DNA of 64,000 nucleotides, from the NCBI RefSeq assembly GCF_002869765.1, contig NZ_PNOR01000012.1:1-64000 (forward strand), read 5' to 3'. The stretch's first letter is position 1. Each line of letters begins with the position of its first letter. The DNA is from Deinococcus planocerae (GTDB lineage: Bacteria; Deinococcota; Deinococci; Deinococcales; Deinococcaceae). The notes beneath the pieces were generated by a model. The model had not been told where the DNA came from, did not search any database, and saw only the letters and a list, made by a program, of their open reading frames with translations. Positions 8,207-17,836 of the stretch are shown in pieces. The translations under genes were made by a program, and so were the position numbers.

Positions 8207-9250
8207 ATGACGGACCTCGTGTCGCCGCCTTCCGTTGCCCCGCCGCCGACCCCGGCCACCCTGGCGGATGTCGCGCGCCTGGCGGGGGTGTCGAAGATGA
8301 CGGCCTCGAACGTCATCAACGGGAAGCCCGGCATGAGCGAGGCGACGCGGCAACGGGTCCTGCACGCCGTCGAGCAGACCGGGTACGTGGCGAATCCGGC
8401 GGCGCGGCGGCTGGCGGGGCGGCGCAGCAACCTGATCGGCGTGCTGGCCCCGCGCTACGGAGTGCCCTACGTGACCGAGCTGCTCCACGGTGCACTGGGC
8501 GCCGCCGAGGACGCGGGCATGAATCTGGCGGTGTTCACCACCTCGGGGAGGGTGAGCCTGGAGCGCGAGCGGGCGGCCCTGCTGCGGACCCTCGCGGACG
8601 GGGTGCTGCTGATCCTACCCAGCGGGGACGAGCACCAGATGTTCGAGGGGGCCGTGCCGGTGGTCACCGCCGGGTCTCTGAGCCCCTACAGCGTGCGGGG
8701 CGACAACGCGCACGGCGGCCTCCTCGTCGCCCGGCACCTGCTGGCGCTGGGCCACCGCCGGGTGGCGTACATCCGGGGGCCGGAGGGTGTCTGGGTCCAC
8801 CGAGAGGAATCGCGGGCGCGCGAACGCGGCTTGCGCGACGGGCTGCGGGAGGGCGGCGTGGACCTCCCCCCGCCGTACGTGGCCGCCGGGGACTTCACCG
8901 AAGTCGGCGGGGAGCGCGCCGCCCACGAGCTGCTGCGCCTGCCCGAGCCGCCCACCGCCATCTTCGCGGCCAACGACTCGGCGGCCCTGGGGGTGCTGCG
9001 CGCCGCCGAGGGTTGCGGGGTGCGCGTGCCCGGGGAGCTGTCGGTCGTGGGCTACGACGACGTGGGGGCCGCCGCGCGGGGCCGCCCGCCCCTGACCACC
9101 GTGCGCCAGCCGCTCCCCGAGATGGGCGGGGCCGCCGTGCGGATGCTGCTCGACCTCGTGCGCGGCGTGTCGCCCGCCCCGCCCCCGCCCTTTCCCACCA
9201 CCTTGATCGTGCGTGACTCCACCGGGCCCCCGCCCCCCCCGTCCCGCTGA
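8207..9250 (+). CDS. LacI family transcriptional regulator
   Basis: 347 aa from the ATG at 8207. The HTH and hinge span about residues 15-65 (ATLADVARLAGVSKMTASNVINGKPG, then TGYVANPAARRLAG), followed by a periplasmic-binding-protein-like effector domain. It should bind the operator at 8099-8114 and repress its own operon until a sugar inducer appears. First gene of the oligosaccharide uptake operon; 62 bases separate it from the solute-binding protein. The C-terminus ends in a Pro-rich tail. Confidence 0.92.
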   Translation: MTDLVSPPSVAPPPTPATLADVARLAGVSKMTASNVINGKPGMSEATRQRVLHAVEQTGYVANPAARRLAGRRSNLIGVLAPRYGVPYVTELLHGALGAAEDAGMNLAVFTTSGRVSLERERAALLRTLADGVLLILPSGDEHQMFEGAVPVVTAGSLSPYSVRGDNAHGGLLVARHLLALGHRRVAYIRGPEGVWVHREESRARERGLRDGLREGGVDLPPPYVAAGDFTEVGGERAAHELLRLPEPPTAIFAANDSAALGVLRAAEGCGVRVPGELSVVGYDDVGAAARGRPPLTTVRQPLPEMGGAAVRMLLDLVRGVSPAPPPPFPTTLIVRDSTGPPPPPSR

Positions 9251-9312
9251 CCCCCATTCCCAACCCGCCCCGCTCGCCCGGCGCCGCGCCGGAGACTCTC
9301 CCGAGGTTCCGC

Positions 9313-10953
9313 ATGAAGCCAGTGACCCGCCTTGCCGCCCCCCTCGCCCTGCTCACCGCCGCCCTCGGGGCCTTCGCCCTCGCCCAGCAACCGAAGACCA
9401 CCTTCACGGTCGTGCGCGCGGCGCAGTGGGGCGCGCAGAACCTCAACCCCTTTTCGCCCGGGGACCAGCACCTCCAGGCGACGAACTCGGCGATCTACGA
9501 GACGCTCTTTTACGTCAACGGCCTGAACGGCAAGGTCACCAACGTCCTGGGGACGCGGTACGCCTGGAGCCCGGACAACAGGACGTTGACGGTCACGACC
9601 CGGCCCGGCGTGAGGTGGCACGATGGCCGGGCCTTCACGGCAAACGACGTGGCCTTTACCTTCAACTACCTCAAGCAGTACCCGGCGCTCGACCTCAGCG
9701 GGCTGTGGAAAAACGGCCTGACGGGCGTGAGGGCGAGCGGCAACACCGTCACTTTCACCTTCAACCGCGCGAACACCCCGATCTTTTTCTACCTGGCGCT
9801 GACGCCCATCGTGCCCCAGCACCTGTGGAGCAGCGTCACGGACCCGCTGACCTACACCAATTCCAAGCCGGTCGGCACCGGGCCCTTCACCTTCGACGCC
9901 TACAGCCAGCAGGCGGTGCGGGTGCTGAAAAACCCCAACTACTGGATCAAGGGCCAGCCCTACGTGGACGCGGTGGTGTGGCGCGCGACGAACGGCAACG
10001 ACGCCGCGCTGCTGCAACTCCTCAAGGGCGAGGCCGATTACGGCTACGTCGGGATTCCCGACCCCAAGGGAGGCTTCGCCGACAAGGGCCCGAACTTCAG
10101 CTACTGGTGGCCGACGAACAACTCCAACTTCTTGTACTTCAACACCACGAAGGCCCCCTTCAATGACCCCGCCTTCCGCCGCGCCCTGGCATCGGCGATC
10201 AACACGAAGGACGTGGCGCAAAAAGCCTACTCGGGCGTGCTGAACGCCGCCCCGGCGAGCGCGGTGATTCCCGCCCAGCAGGCGCAGTGGCTGCCCGCCT
10301 CCATGAAGGGCATGGCTCCCAAGTACGACCCCGCCGCCGCCGACCGGGCGCTGACCGCCGCCGGGTACCGCAAGAACGCGCAGGGCGTGCGCCTGGGCAA
10401 GGACGGCCAGCCTCTCCCGGCCTTCAAGATTCTCGTCGGCGCGGGCTGGACCGACTTCATCACGATGGCGCAGGTCGTGGGCGACAACCTCAAGCGGGTC
10501 GGCATCAACACCTCCATCGACCAGCAGACGTGGAGCAGCTACTCGGGCGGGCTCCAGACCGCGACCTACGACATGGGCATCAGTTGGGGCTGGGGCAATG
10601 GGCCTTCCCCGTATTACCTCTTCTACTCGTCGTTCTCGCCCGAACTCAGCGCCCCCGTGGGCAAGACGGCCCCGTCGAACCTCTCGCGCTACACCAACCC
10701 GAACCTCACGAAGGCCATCGCCGCCTTCCGCTCCACCAGCGACCCCGCCGCGCAGAAGCAGGCCGTCTCCACCATGATCTCGACCGTGGCGCGCGACATG
10801 CCGTGGGTGCCCCTCACCGACCGCGCGCAGTTCTCGCTGTACAACACCAGCAAGTTCACGAACTTCCCGACCGCGCAAAACCCCTACAACGACGGCAGCC
10901 CCGACGACGTGCCCGGCGCACGGCTGATGTACCTCAACGTCAAGCCCAAGTGA
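9313..10953 (+). CDS. ABC transporter substrate-binding protein, family 5
   Basis: 546 aa with a signal peptide (residues 1-24, cleavage after ALA). SBP_bac_5 domain: NPFSPG, the family signature region WSPDNRTLTVTTRPGVRWHDGRAFTANDVAFTFNY, and GTGPFTFD. The fold is that of dipeptide/oligopeptide binding proteins, but the family also includes oligosaccharide binders. The downstream GH3 and sugar isomerases make a beta-glucoside or other oligosaccharide the more likely ligand here; that is inference. It is followed by a 317-base gap with hairpins, which probably lowers transcription of the membrane components relative to the binding protein. Confidence 0.9.
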   Translation: MKPVTRLAAPLALLTAALGAFALAQQPKTTFTVVRAAQWGAQNLNPFSPGDQHLQATNSAIYETLFYVNGLNGKVTNVLGTRYAWSPDNRTLTVTTRPGVRWHDGRAFTANDVAFTFNYLKQYPALDLSGLWKNGLTGVRASGNTVTFTFNRANTPIFFYLALTPIVPQHLWSSVTDPLTYTNSKPVGTGPFTFDAYSQQAVRVLKNPNYWIKGQPYVDAVVWRATNGNDAALLQLLKGEADYGYVGIPDPKGGFADKGPNFSYWWPTNNSNFLYFNTTKAPFNDPAFRRALASAINTKDVAQKAYSGVLNAAPASAVIPAQQAQWLPASMKGMAPKYDPAAADRALTAAGYRKNAQGVRLGKDGQPLPAFKILVGAGWTDFITMAQVVGDNLKRVGINTSIDQQTWSSYSGGLQTATYDMGISWGWGNGPSPYYLFYSSFSPELSAPVGKTAPSNLSRYTNPNLTKAIAAFRSTSDPAAQKQAVSTMISTVARDMPWVPLTDRAQFSLYNTSKFTNFPTAQNPYNDGSPDDVPGARLMYLNVKPK

Positions 10954-10984
10954 GGCGCACCCCGGCGGGCTGAGGGTGTTTTCT

Positions 10985-11007
10985 CCCTCTCCCCCTGCGG
11001 GAGAGGG
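10985..11007 (+). terminator. hairpin after the substrate-binding protein (attenuator or REP-like element)
   Basis: Nine-base perfect arms CCCTCTCCC and GGGAGAGGG around a CCTGC loop, with no following T tract. The position suggests 3'-end protection or partial termination of the abundant binding-protein mRNA, as is common for ABC operons. Confidence 0.45.
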
Positions 11008-11085
11008 CCGGGGAGAGGGGGCGTGTGACCAGCGCCAGCGGCGGCAAGACGGCCTGCCACTCATTCAACTTGGGTCACACGCCAG

Positions 11086-11140
11086 GCCCGCTCACCCCCT
11101 CTGCTGCGCAGCTCTACGAGTCCCAACCTCCCCCCTCCGC
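11086..11140. repeat. dispersed intergenic repeat, copy 1
   Basis: Shares the blocks CACCCCCTCT, AGTCCCA and CCTCCCCC in the same order and spacing with the segment at 47964-48013. The only two copies seen in the window are both intergenic. Confidence 0.55.
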
Positions 11141-11270
11141 AAGCGGCTCTGCGAGTCAAGGGGGAGGGGTCAAAAGACCCCCTCGCCCCGAATAAGCCTC
11201 GCCTCGCCTTGCATTCCCCCGGGTGGGACTGGGACCACTCCCGTCCCGCCCGCGTCTTGAGGAGGCCCCC

Positions 11271-12257
11271 ATGCCCTACCTCCTGCGTAAGTTCGGCGTC
11301 TTGCTGTTCACCCTGTGGGTGGCGGTGACCCTCAACTTCATCCTGCCGCGTCTGGTGCCGGGCGACCCCATCGGCGCGATGATCGCCAAGTACCAGGGGC
11401 GGCTCGACCCGCAGGCGGTCACGGCGCTCACCAAGGCTTACGGCCTCGACAACCAGGGCACCCTGATCGAGCAGTACTTCCAGTACCTCGGGCGGCTGCT
11501 GCGCGGCGACTTCGGGCGTTCCATCGGGCAGTTCCCGACCCCGGTGAGCGACATCATCGCGCAGGCGGCGCCGTGGACCATCGGGTTGATCGGCGTGACG
11601 ACCATCCTGTCGTTCCTGCTCGGCAGCGCCTTCGGGCTGTATTCGGCGTGGCGGCGCGGGGGCCGGGTGGCCGACGCCCTGCCGCCGCTCGCCCTCTTCC
11701 TGAACTCCATGCCGTACTTCTGGTTCGCGCTGCTGCTGCTGTACTTCCTCGCGTACCGGCAGAGCGTCTTTCCCCTCAGCGGGAACCTCGACCCCTTCCT
11801 GACGACCTTCAGCCCCCAGTGGTGGAGTTCGATGCTGCACCACGCCGTGTTGCCCGCGCTGACCATCATCGTCACGTCGGCGGGCGGCTGGCTGATCACC
11901 ATGCGCAACAACGTCATGAACGTGATGGGGGAAGATTACCTCGCCTTCGCGCGGGCCAAGGGCTTATCTGATGGCCGCATCCTGAACCGCTACATCCTGA
12001 GAAACGCCCTGCTGCCCTCCTTCACCGCCTTCGGCATCGCGCTGGGGTTCGTGGTGGGCGGCTCGATCCTCACCGAGACGGTGTTCTCGTACCCCGGCCT
12101 GGGGCTGTACCTGTACCAGGCGGTCGTGGGGCTCGACTACCCGCTGATGCAGGCGATCTTCCTCTTCATCGCGCTGGCGGTCCTCATCGCCAACTTCATC
12201 GTGGACGCGCTGTACGCGGTCCTCGACCCGCGCGTGCGGGACGGGAGGGTCACGTGA
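11271..12257 (+). CDS. ABC transporter permease (DppB/OppB type)
   Basis: 328 aa from the ATG at 11271, behind a strong GAGGAGG box. Inner-membrane permease with about six hydrophobic segments, the first at residues 7-27. It carries the binding-protein-dependent transport signature: EDYLAFARAKGLSDGRILNR around 220-240, the EAA loop contacting the ATPase. RLVPGDP near the N-terminus is typical of DppB. The stop TGA overlaps the start of the next gene (GTGA). Confidence 0.92.
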   Translation: MPYLLRKFGVLLFTLWVAVTLNFILPRLVPGDPIGAMIAKYQGRLDPQAVTALTKAYGLDNQGTLIEQYFQYLGRLLRGDFGRSIGQFPTPVSDIIAQAAPWTIGLIGVTTILSFLLGSAFGLYSAWRRGGRVADALPPLALFLNSMPYFWFALLLLYFLAYRQSVFPLSGNLDPFLTTFSPQWWSSMLHHAVLPALTIIVTSAGGWLITMRNNVMNVMGEDYLAFARAKGLSDGRILNRYILRNALLPSFTAFGIALGFVVGGSILTETVFSYPGLGLYLYQAVVGLDYPLMQAIFLFIALAVLIANFIVDALYAVLDPRVRDGRVT

Positions 12258-14206
12258 CCGTCATCCCCGTGGGCCGCACGCCCAGGCCGCGGTTCAACCC
12301 GCGTGGCCTGCGTTTCGTGCTGCGCTCGCCGCGCGCCGCCGCGGGGGCGGCCATCCTGCTCGCCTTGCTGCTGATGGGCCTGTTCGCCCCGCTGCTCACC
12401 CCCTACGACCCGACCTCGCTGGAGTTCGGGACGTGGCTCAAGCCCTCGGCGGCGCACCCGCTGGGCACGACCGCGCTGGGGCAGGACATCCTGGCGCAAC
12501 TGCTGTACGGGGCACGGCTCACGCTCCTGATCGGCTTCGCCTCGGGATTGGTGGCGACCGCCATCGGCACGACCCTGGGCATCGCCGCCGCCTACTTCGG
12601 GGGGCGCACCGACGAGATCATCAACACGGTCATCAACGTCTTCCTCGTGCTGCCGGGGCTGCCCCTCCTGATCGTGGCGGGGGCCTTCCTGCGCGGCGGC
12701 GGGGTGTGGCCGATCATCCTGGTGATCTCGCTGACGGGCTGGGCCTTCGGGGCGCGGGTGCTGCGCGGGCAGGCGCTGGCGCTGCGGGGGCGCGACTTCG
12801 TGCAGGCCGCCGTCGCCACCGGGGAGGGGCCGGGGCGGATCATCTTCGCGGAGATGCTGCCCAACCTCGCGGGATTGATCATGGCGAACTTCTTTTCCAC
12901 CGCGCTGTACGCCATCCTCGCCGAGGCGTCCCTCTCCTTTATCGGGGTGGGCGACGTGGGCAAGATCACCTGGGGCACCATGCTGTACTGGGCACAGGCC
13001 CGGGGCGCCCTCCTCCAGGGGGCGTGGTGGTGGTTCGCGTGGCCGGGGCTGGGGATCGCCCTGCTCGGGACCGCCTGCGCGCTGCTGAATTTCGGCATCG
13101 ACGAGATCACCAACCCCAAGGCCAACCACGCGAACAAGGCGACCAAGGTTCTGAGGCGCGGGAAGGGCGCGAAGGTCGCGGCCCCGCAGTCCGCCGACTC
13201 CCTGCTCTCCATCCGGCACCTCGACGCGGGGTACGTCACCCCCCTCGGGCCGGTGCGGGCCGTGCGCGACGTGAGCCTGGACGTGAAGCGGGGAGAATTC
13301 GTCGGCCTCGCGGGCGAGTCGGGCTGCGGCAAGTCCACCCTGGCCTTCGCGGCGACCCGGCTCCTCGACCCCCCCGGAGCCGTGTTCGGCGGCGAGGCGG
13401 TGCTGGACGGCAAGGACCTTCTCGCGCTGAGTCCCGAGGAGCTGCGGCGGGTGCGCTGGAAGGACTATTCCCTCGTCTTTCAGGCCAGCATGAACATCCT
13501 CAACCCGGTCATCAAGATTCGGGAGCAGGTCTACGACGCGATGCAGGCGCACGGGGTGAAGGACAGGGCGAGGCTGGAGGCCCGGGCCAAGGAACTCTTC
13601 CGGCTCGTCGGCATCCGCGAGAGTTACCTCGACGCCTACCCGCACCAGCTCTCGGGCGGGATGAAGCAGCGGGTGGTCATCGCCATCGCGCTCGCCCTGG
13701 AGCCGAAACTGGTGGTGATGGACGAGCCGACGACGGCGCTGGACGTGGTGGTGCAGCGGCAGATCTTGCAGGAGATCGACGAGGTGCGCCGGGAACTCGG
13801 CATCGCCATCATCTTCATCACCCACGACCTCTCGCTGCTGGTCGAGATGAGCGACCGCATCGCCATCATGTACGCGGGCGAGATCGTGGAGGAGGCGCCC
13901 GCCGCCGACATCTACCGCCAGCCCAAGCACCCCTACACCCGGCGGCTGATGACGGCCTTCCCGCCGCTCTCCGGCGAGCGCGAGCGGCGCGAGGGGATTC
14001 CCGGGCGCCCGCCGCCGCTGAATCTGGAGTTGCCGGGCTGCCCCTTCTACGACCGCTGCCCGTCGCGGATGCCGGGGACCTGCGACGTTCTCAAGCCCGC
14101 CAACGTCGAGGTGGAGGCCGGGCACCGGGTCGCCTGCTTCCTGCACTCGCCCGCCGTGAAGGAGCCGGGACCACAGGAGGGGGGCCATGCTCTCGCCAGC
14201 GACTGA
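12254..14206 (+). CDS. fused ABC permease (DppC type) and ATPase (DppD type)
   Basis: 650 aa in one uninterrupted frame. Residues 1-290 are a DppC-like permease: a first membrane segment near 32-50, HPLGTTALGQDIL, and the EAA loop GRDFVQAAVATGEGPGRIIF. A charged linker (about 290-315) leads into a complete ABC ATPase with Walker A GESGCGKST near 354, Q-loop VFQ, signature LSGGMKQR near 466, Walker B LVVMDEP, H-loop ITHD, and a C-terminal oligopeptide-transport extension with CPFYDRCPSR. These halves are normally separate proteins. The fusion looks genuine because no stop or frame change separates them. Start by GTGA overlap with the preceding permease. Confidence 0.9.
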   Translation: MTVIPVGRTPRPRFNPRGLRFVLRSPRAAAGAAILLALLLMGLFAPLLTPYDPTSLEFGTWLKPSAAHPLGTTALGQDILAQLLYGARLTLLIGFASGLVATAIGTTLGIAAAYFGGRTDEIINTVINVFLVLPGLPLLIVAGAFLRGGGVWPIILVISLTGWAFGARVLRGQALALRGRDFVQAAVATGEGPGRIIFAEMLPNLAGLIMANFFSTALYAILAEASLSFIGVGDVGKITWGTMLYWAQARGALLQGAWWWFAWPGLGIALLGTACALLNFGIDEITNPKANHANKATKVLRRGKGAKVAAPQSADSLLSIRHLDAGYVTPLGPVRAVRDVSLDVKRGEFVGLAGESGCGKSTLAFAATRLLDPPGAVFGGEAVLDGKDLLALSPEELRRVRWKDYSLVFQASMNILNPVIKIREQVYDAMQAHGVKDRARLEARAKELFRLVGIRESYLDAYPHQLSGGMKQRVVIAIALALEPKLVVMDEPTTALDVVVQRQILQEIDEVRRELGIAIIFITHDLSLLVEMSDRIAIMYAGEIVEEAPAADIYRQPKHPYTRRLMTAFPPLSGERERREGIPGRPPPLNLELPGCPFYDRCPSRMPGTCDVLKPANVEVEAGHRVACFLHSPAVKEPGPQEGGHALASD

Positions 14207-15227
14207 CACGCACCCGAGTCTCGGAACCGCCCTGGAGGCGCGGGGACTTACCAAGGTCTTCAAGGTGGGGCGCGCGGGCAAGAGCGTCACCGCCGTGAAC
14301 CACGTGGACCTCACCATCGGGCGCGGCGAGGTGCTGGGACTGGTGGGCGAGTCGGGCTCGGGCAAGAGCACGGTCGCCCGATTGATCGGCCACCTGCACG
14401 AGCCGACCTCGGGGACGCTGCGCCTCGCGGGCGAGGAGGTGCCGCTGCGGATGGGCGGCGCGCGGCTGAGGAGATTTCGCAAGCACGTCCAGATGATCTT
14501 TCAGGACCCCTACGGCAGCCTCAACGGCCTGCACACGGTCGGGTACATCCTGTCGCGCCCGCTGAAATTGCACGGGCTGGCGAGGGGGCGTGACGTGCCC
14601 GGGCAGGTCAACGCCCTCCTCGACCGGGTGGGCCTCTCGCCCGGCGCGAGCTACGCCGCCAAGAAACCGCACGAGCTGAGCGGCGGGCAGCGGCAGCGGG
14701 TGGTGATCGCCCGCGCGCTGGCCGCCCGGCCCGAGCTGATCCTCGCGGACGAGCCGACCTCGGCGCTCGACGTGTCCATCCGGCTCGACATCATGAACCT
14801 GCTGCTCGACCTGCGGGACCAGGAAGGGCTCTCCATGCTGTTCATCACCCACGACCTCGCGGGGGCGCGGTACATGGCCGACCGCATCGCGGTGATGTAC
14901 ACCGGGCACATCGTGGAGGTGGGTCCGGCGGGGCGGGTGATCGACCACCCGCAGATGCCGTACACGCAACTGCTCAAGTCGGCGGCCCCCAAGCCCGAGG
15001 AGGGCCTGCACCCAGAGCGCGTCGAGGCGCGGGGCGAGGTCCCCGACCTGACGAACCTGCCGCCCGGCTGCCCCTTCGAGCCGAGGTGCCCGCACGCCCG
15101 GCCCGTGTGCCGCGAGGGCCTGCCGAGGATGTACGACGTGGGCCCCGGCCACCAGGCCCGCTGCATCCTGCACGACCCCGCGCTGGCGGCCCAGCCGCCC
15201 CTCCACCCGCAGGAGGCGCTGGCGTGA
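14187..15227 (+). CDS. ABC transporter ATP-binding protein (DppF/OppF type)
   Basis: 346 aa, overlapping the fusion gene by 20 bases with AGGAGG just upstream. Complete nucleotide-binding domain: Walker A GESGSGKST near residue 55, signature LSGGQRQR near 163, Walker B LILADEP, H-loop ITHD. The C-terminal oligopeptide-transporter extension (CPFEPRCPHARPVC) has cysteines that in DppD-type ATPases can hold an Fe-S cluster. It should dimerise with the ATPase half of the fusion protein to power uptake. Confidence 0.93.
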   Translation: MLSPATDTHPSLGTALEARGLTKVFKVGRAGKSVTAVNHVDLTIGRGEVLGLVGESGSGKSTVARLIGHLHEPTSGTLRLAGEEVPLRMGGARLRRFRKHVQMIFQDPYGSLNGLHTVGYILSRPLKLHGLARGRDVPGQVNALLDRVGLSPGASYAAKKPHELSGGQRQRVVIARALAARPELILADEPTSALDVSIRLDIMNLLLDLRDQEGLSMLFITHDLAGARYMADRIAVMYTGHIVEVGPAGRVIDHPQMPYTQLLKSAAPKPEEGLHPERVEARGEVPDLTNLPPGCPFEPRCPHARPVCREGLPRMYDVGPGHQARCILHDPALAAQPPLHPQEALA

Positions 15228-15280
15228 CGGCGGGCTTCTGACGCCGCACGACGCCCCCACGTCCTTTCCGAGGTTTCCCC

Positions 15281-17752
15281 ATGCCGAAGGCCGACACGCG
15301 AACACCCGACCTCGACCGTTTGCTCGACCAGATGACCCTGGAGGAACAGGTCTCGCTGCTGGCCGGAGCCGACTTCTGGCGCACCGTCCCTGTCCCGCGC
15401 CTGAACATCCCCTCCTTGAAGGTCACCGACGGCCCCGCCGGGGCGCGCGGCGGCGGTCCCCTCGTCGGCGGGAAGAAGACGGCGGCCTTCCCGGTCGGCA
15501 TCTCGCTGGGCAGCACGTGGAACGCCGAGTTGCTGCGCGAGGTCGGCCAGCATCTCGCCCGTGAGGCGCAGGACAAGGGCGCGGGCGTGCTCCTCGCCCC
15601 CACGATGAACCTCTTCCGCTCGACGCTGAACGGGCGCAACTTCGAAAGCTACTCGGAAGACCCCTTCCTGACGGGCACCCTCGGGACCGCCTACGTGCGG
15701 GGCCTCCAGTCCAGGGGCGTGGCGGCCACCGTCAAGCACTACGTCGGCAACGAGTCGGAGTACGAGCGCAACACGATCAGTTCGGACATTCCCGAACGGG
15801 CGTTGCGCGAGCTGTACCTGCTGCCCTTCGAGATGACGGTCAAGCGGGGCGGCGCGTGGGCGATCATGACCGGGTACAACCGGCTGGGCGGCACGTATTG
15901 CAGCGAGAATCCAAGGCTCATCAAGGAGATTTTGCGCGGCGAGTGGGGCTTTGGCGGCCTGGTGGTGAGCGACTGGGGCGGCACCCACTCGGCGGGCGAG
16001 AGCGTGCGGGCGGGGCTCGACCTGGAGATGCCCGGCCCGGCGAGGGCCAGGGGGGCGCTGCTGGAGGAGGCGCAGAACGACGAGGCGACCCGGCGGGCGG
16101 TGCGTGAGGCCGCCCGCAACGTCTTGCGCCTGATCGAGCGCACCGGGACCTTCGACCGGCCCCGCGACGTGCGCGACGAGAGCGAACGCGACGAAGAGTA
16201 CGCGGACACCCGCGCCCTGATTCGCCGGGCCGGGGCCGAGGGAACCGTGCTGCTCAAGAACGAGGGCGGTCTGCTCCCCCTCCCCGCCGGGGCGAGGGTC
16301 GCCGTGATCGGGCCGAACGCGGCGACCGGGCAGGTCATGGGAGGCGGCAGCGCGCAGATGAACGCCCACCGCCGCGTTTCCCCGCTCGACGGGTTGCGCG
16401 CGGCGCTGGGGGAGGAGAACGTCACCCACGCCGTCGGGTGCGACAACGACCGCTTCCTGCCCACGCTGGACGTTCCGCTGCATCTCGAATACTTCGGCGC
16501 GGACGGCGAACCCGTGGCGACCGAGGAACGCCGGGGAAGCGAGATCATGTGGTTCTCCTTCCCGACGGGCGTGAACCCCGCGTCCTTCCGTGCCCGGCTG
16601 AGCCTGACCCTGAGCGTCCCCGCGGACGGCGAGTACGAGCTGAGCCTGGCGAGCGCGGGGCTGACCCGGCTCCTCGTGGACGGGCGGGAGGTGATCGACA
16701 ACCGGACGAACTGGCAGCCGGGCGACACCTACTTCGGGATGGGCAGCGCCGAACTGCGGGCAAGCATTGTCCTCGGTGCCGGGGAGCACGCGGCCACGGT
16801 CGAGTTCGAGCCGCACGGGGGCGGGTTCGTGCCCCTGAACGCCGTGCGGCTGGGCTTCCGCGCACCCCTCTCCCCCACGGCGCTGGAGGACGCGGTGCGG
16901 CTGGCGCGCGAGGCCGACTACGCGGTGGTGTGCGTGGGGACGAACGGCGACTGGGAGACCGAGGGCGTGGACCGCTGGGGGCTGGACCTGCCGGGCCGCC
17001 AGGACGAACTGGTGCGGGCGGTCACGGCGGCCAACCCGCGCACGGTCATTCTCCTCCAGACGGGCGGCCCGGTCCTGATGCCGTGGCTGGGCGAGGTGCC
17101 CGCCCTCTTGCAGGGCTGGTTCCCCGGTCAGGAGGCCGGGCACGCCTTCGCCGACGTGCTCCTCGGCCACGCCGACCCCGGCGGGAGACTGCCCCAGACC
17201 TTCCCGGCCCGGCTGGAGGACGACCCCACCCACCCGGAGACGCCCGACGTGCAGTACCCCGGCGAGAACGGACACGTCGAGTACCGGGAGGGGCTGTTCA
17301 TCGGTTACCGCCATGTGGACCGGGCGGGCCGGGCGCCCCTCTTCCCCTTCGGCCACGGGCTGAGCTACACGACCTTCGAGTTGGAGGACGCGCGGCTGAA
17401 CGCCGAGAGGATCGCGCCGGGCGGCAAGGTCCGGGTGAGCGTGCGGGTGCGCAACACGGGCGAGCGGGCGGGGCAGCAGGTCGTGCAGGTCTACGTGCGC
17501 GACGCGGAGACGACGCTGGAGCGGCCCGCGAAGGAACTGAAGGCGTTCGGGAAGGTGACGCTGGGGCCCGGCGAGAGCGGGGAGGTCACCTTGCCCCTCG
17601 ACATGCGCTCGCTCGCCTACTTCGACGACGCCCGGAACGCCTGGGTGGCGGACGCGGGGGAGTTCGATGTCCTGATCGGGACGAGCAGCGCGGACCTGCC
17701 CATGCGGCTGCCGCTCACCCTGACCGGGGAGTGGAGCGAATCAGTGGGCTGA
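15281..17752 (+). CDS. GH3 beta-glucosidase with PA14 insert
   Basis: 823 aa, no signal peptide, so likely cytoplasmic and acting on imported oligosaccharides. GH3 N-domain: KHYVGNESE (152-160) and nucleophile Asp231 in VVSDWGGTHS. Inside the GH3_C domain an approximately 130-residue PA14 module (about 395-530; LHLEYFGADGEP to VEFEPHGGGF) is inserted, as in many bacterial beta-glucosidases where it shapes substrate specificity. A C-terminal Fn3-like domain follows (about 700-815, VSVRVRNTGERAGQQVVQVYV). Belongs to the LacI-controlled operon; it may act on beta-glucosides or related sugars. Confidence 0.92.
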   Translation: MPKADTRTPDLDRLLDQMTLEEQVSLLAGADFWRTVPVPRLNIPSLKVTDGPAGARGGGPLVGGKKTAAFPVGISLGSTWNAELLREVGQHLAREAQDKGAGVLLAPTMNLFRSTLNGRNFESYSEDPFLTGTLGTAYVRGLQSRGVAATVKHYVGNESEYERNTISSDIPERALRELYLLPFEMTVKRGGAWAIMTGYNRLGGTYCSENPRLIKEILRGEWGFGGLVVSDWGGTHSAGESVRAGLDLEMPGPARARGALLEEAQNDEATRRAVREAARNVLRLIERTGTFDRPRDVRDESERDEEYADTRALIRRAGAEGTVLLKNEGGLLPLPAGARVAVIGPNAATGQVMGGGSAQMNAHRRVSPLDGLRAALGEENVTHAVGCDNDRFLPTLDVPLHLEYFGADGEPVATEERRGSEIMWFSFPTGVNPASFRARLSLTLSVPADGEYELSLASAGLTRLLVDGREVIDNRTNWQPGDTYFGMGSAELRASIVLGAGEHAATVEFEPHGGGFVPLNAVRLGFRAPLSPTALEDAVRLAREADYAVVCVGTNGDWETEGVDRWGLDLPGRQDELVRAVTAANPRTVILLQTGGPVLMPWLGEVPALLQGWFPGQEAGHAFADVLLGHADPGGRLPQTFPARLEDDPTHPETPDVQYPGENGHVEYREGLFIGYRHVDRAGRAPLFPFGHGLSYTTFELEDARLNAERIAPGGKVRVSVRVRNTGERAGQQVVQVYVRDAETTLERPAKELKAFGKVTLGPGESGEVTLPLDMRSLAYFDDARNAWVADAGEFDVLIGTSSADLPMRLPLTLTGEWSESVG

Positions 17753-17836
17753 GGCGCGGAGGAGTCCGCCCGGCTCTGCGTCATCATCTCGAAGACGGCC
17801 TTTCACCAAGAGTCTCACGCCCTCCCGGAGGTCCGC

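Larger units (their letters stand above)
10954..11270. other. 317-base intergenic segment with REP-like repeats, inside the transporter operon
   Basis: Holds a hairpin with arms CCCTCTCCC/GGGAGAGGG (10985-11007) just after the binding-protein gene, a second partial GGGGAGAGGGGG, and the repeat at 11086-11140 that recurs near 47964. No coding potential is recognised. The last 20 bases carry the Shine-Dalgarno GAGGAGG of the permease gene. Confidence 0.6.

Noticed and set aside
11338..11350. Search for tRNA or rRNA genes in intergenic gaps
   Set aside because: No cloverleaf, CCA end or rRNA-like sequence was recognised anywhere in the window.
12249..12258. GTCACGTGAC, the core of the parS-like palindrome
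   Set aside because: The flanking CTC/GAG needed for the full site is missing and it lies in a start/stop overlap within coding sequence, so a chance match is likely.
12137..14482. Very long minus-strand ORF (781 codons) opposite the transporter genes
   Set aside because: It is antisense to a clearly recognised permease-ATPase fusion, and high G+C sequence routinely leaves such shadow frames open.
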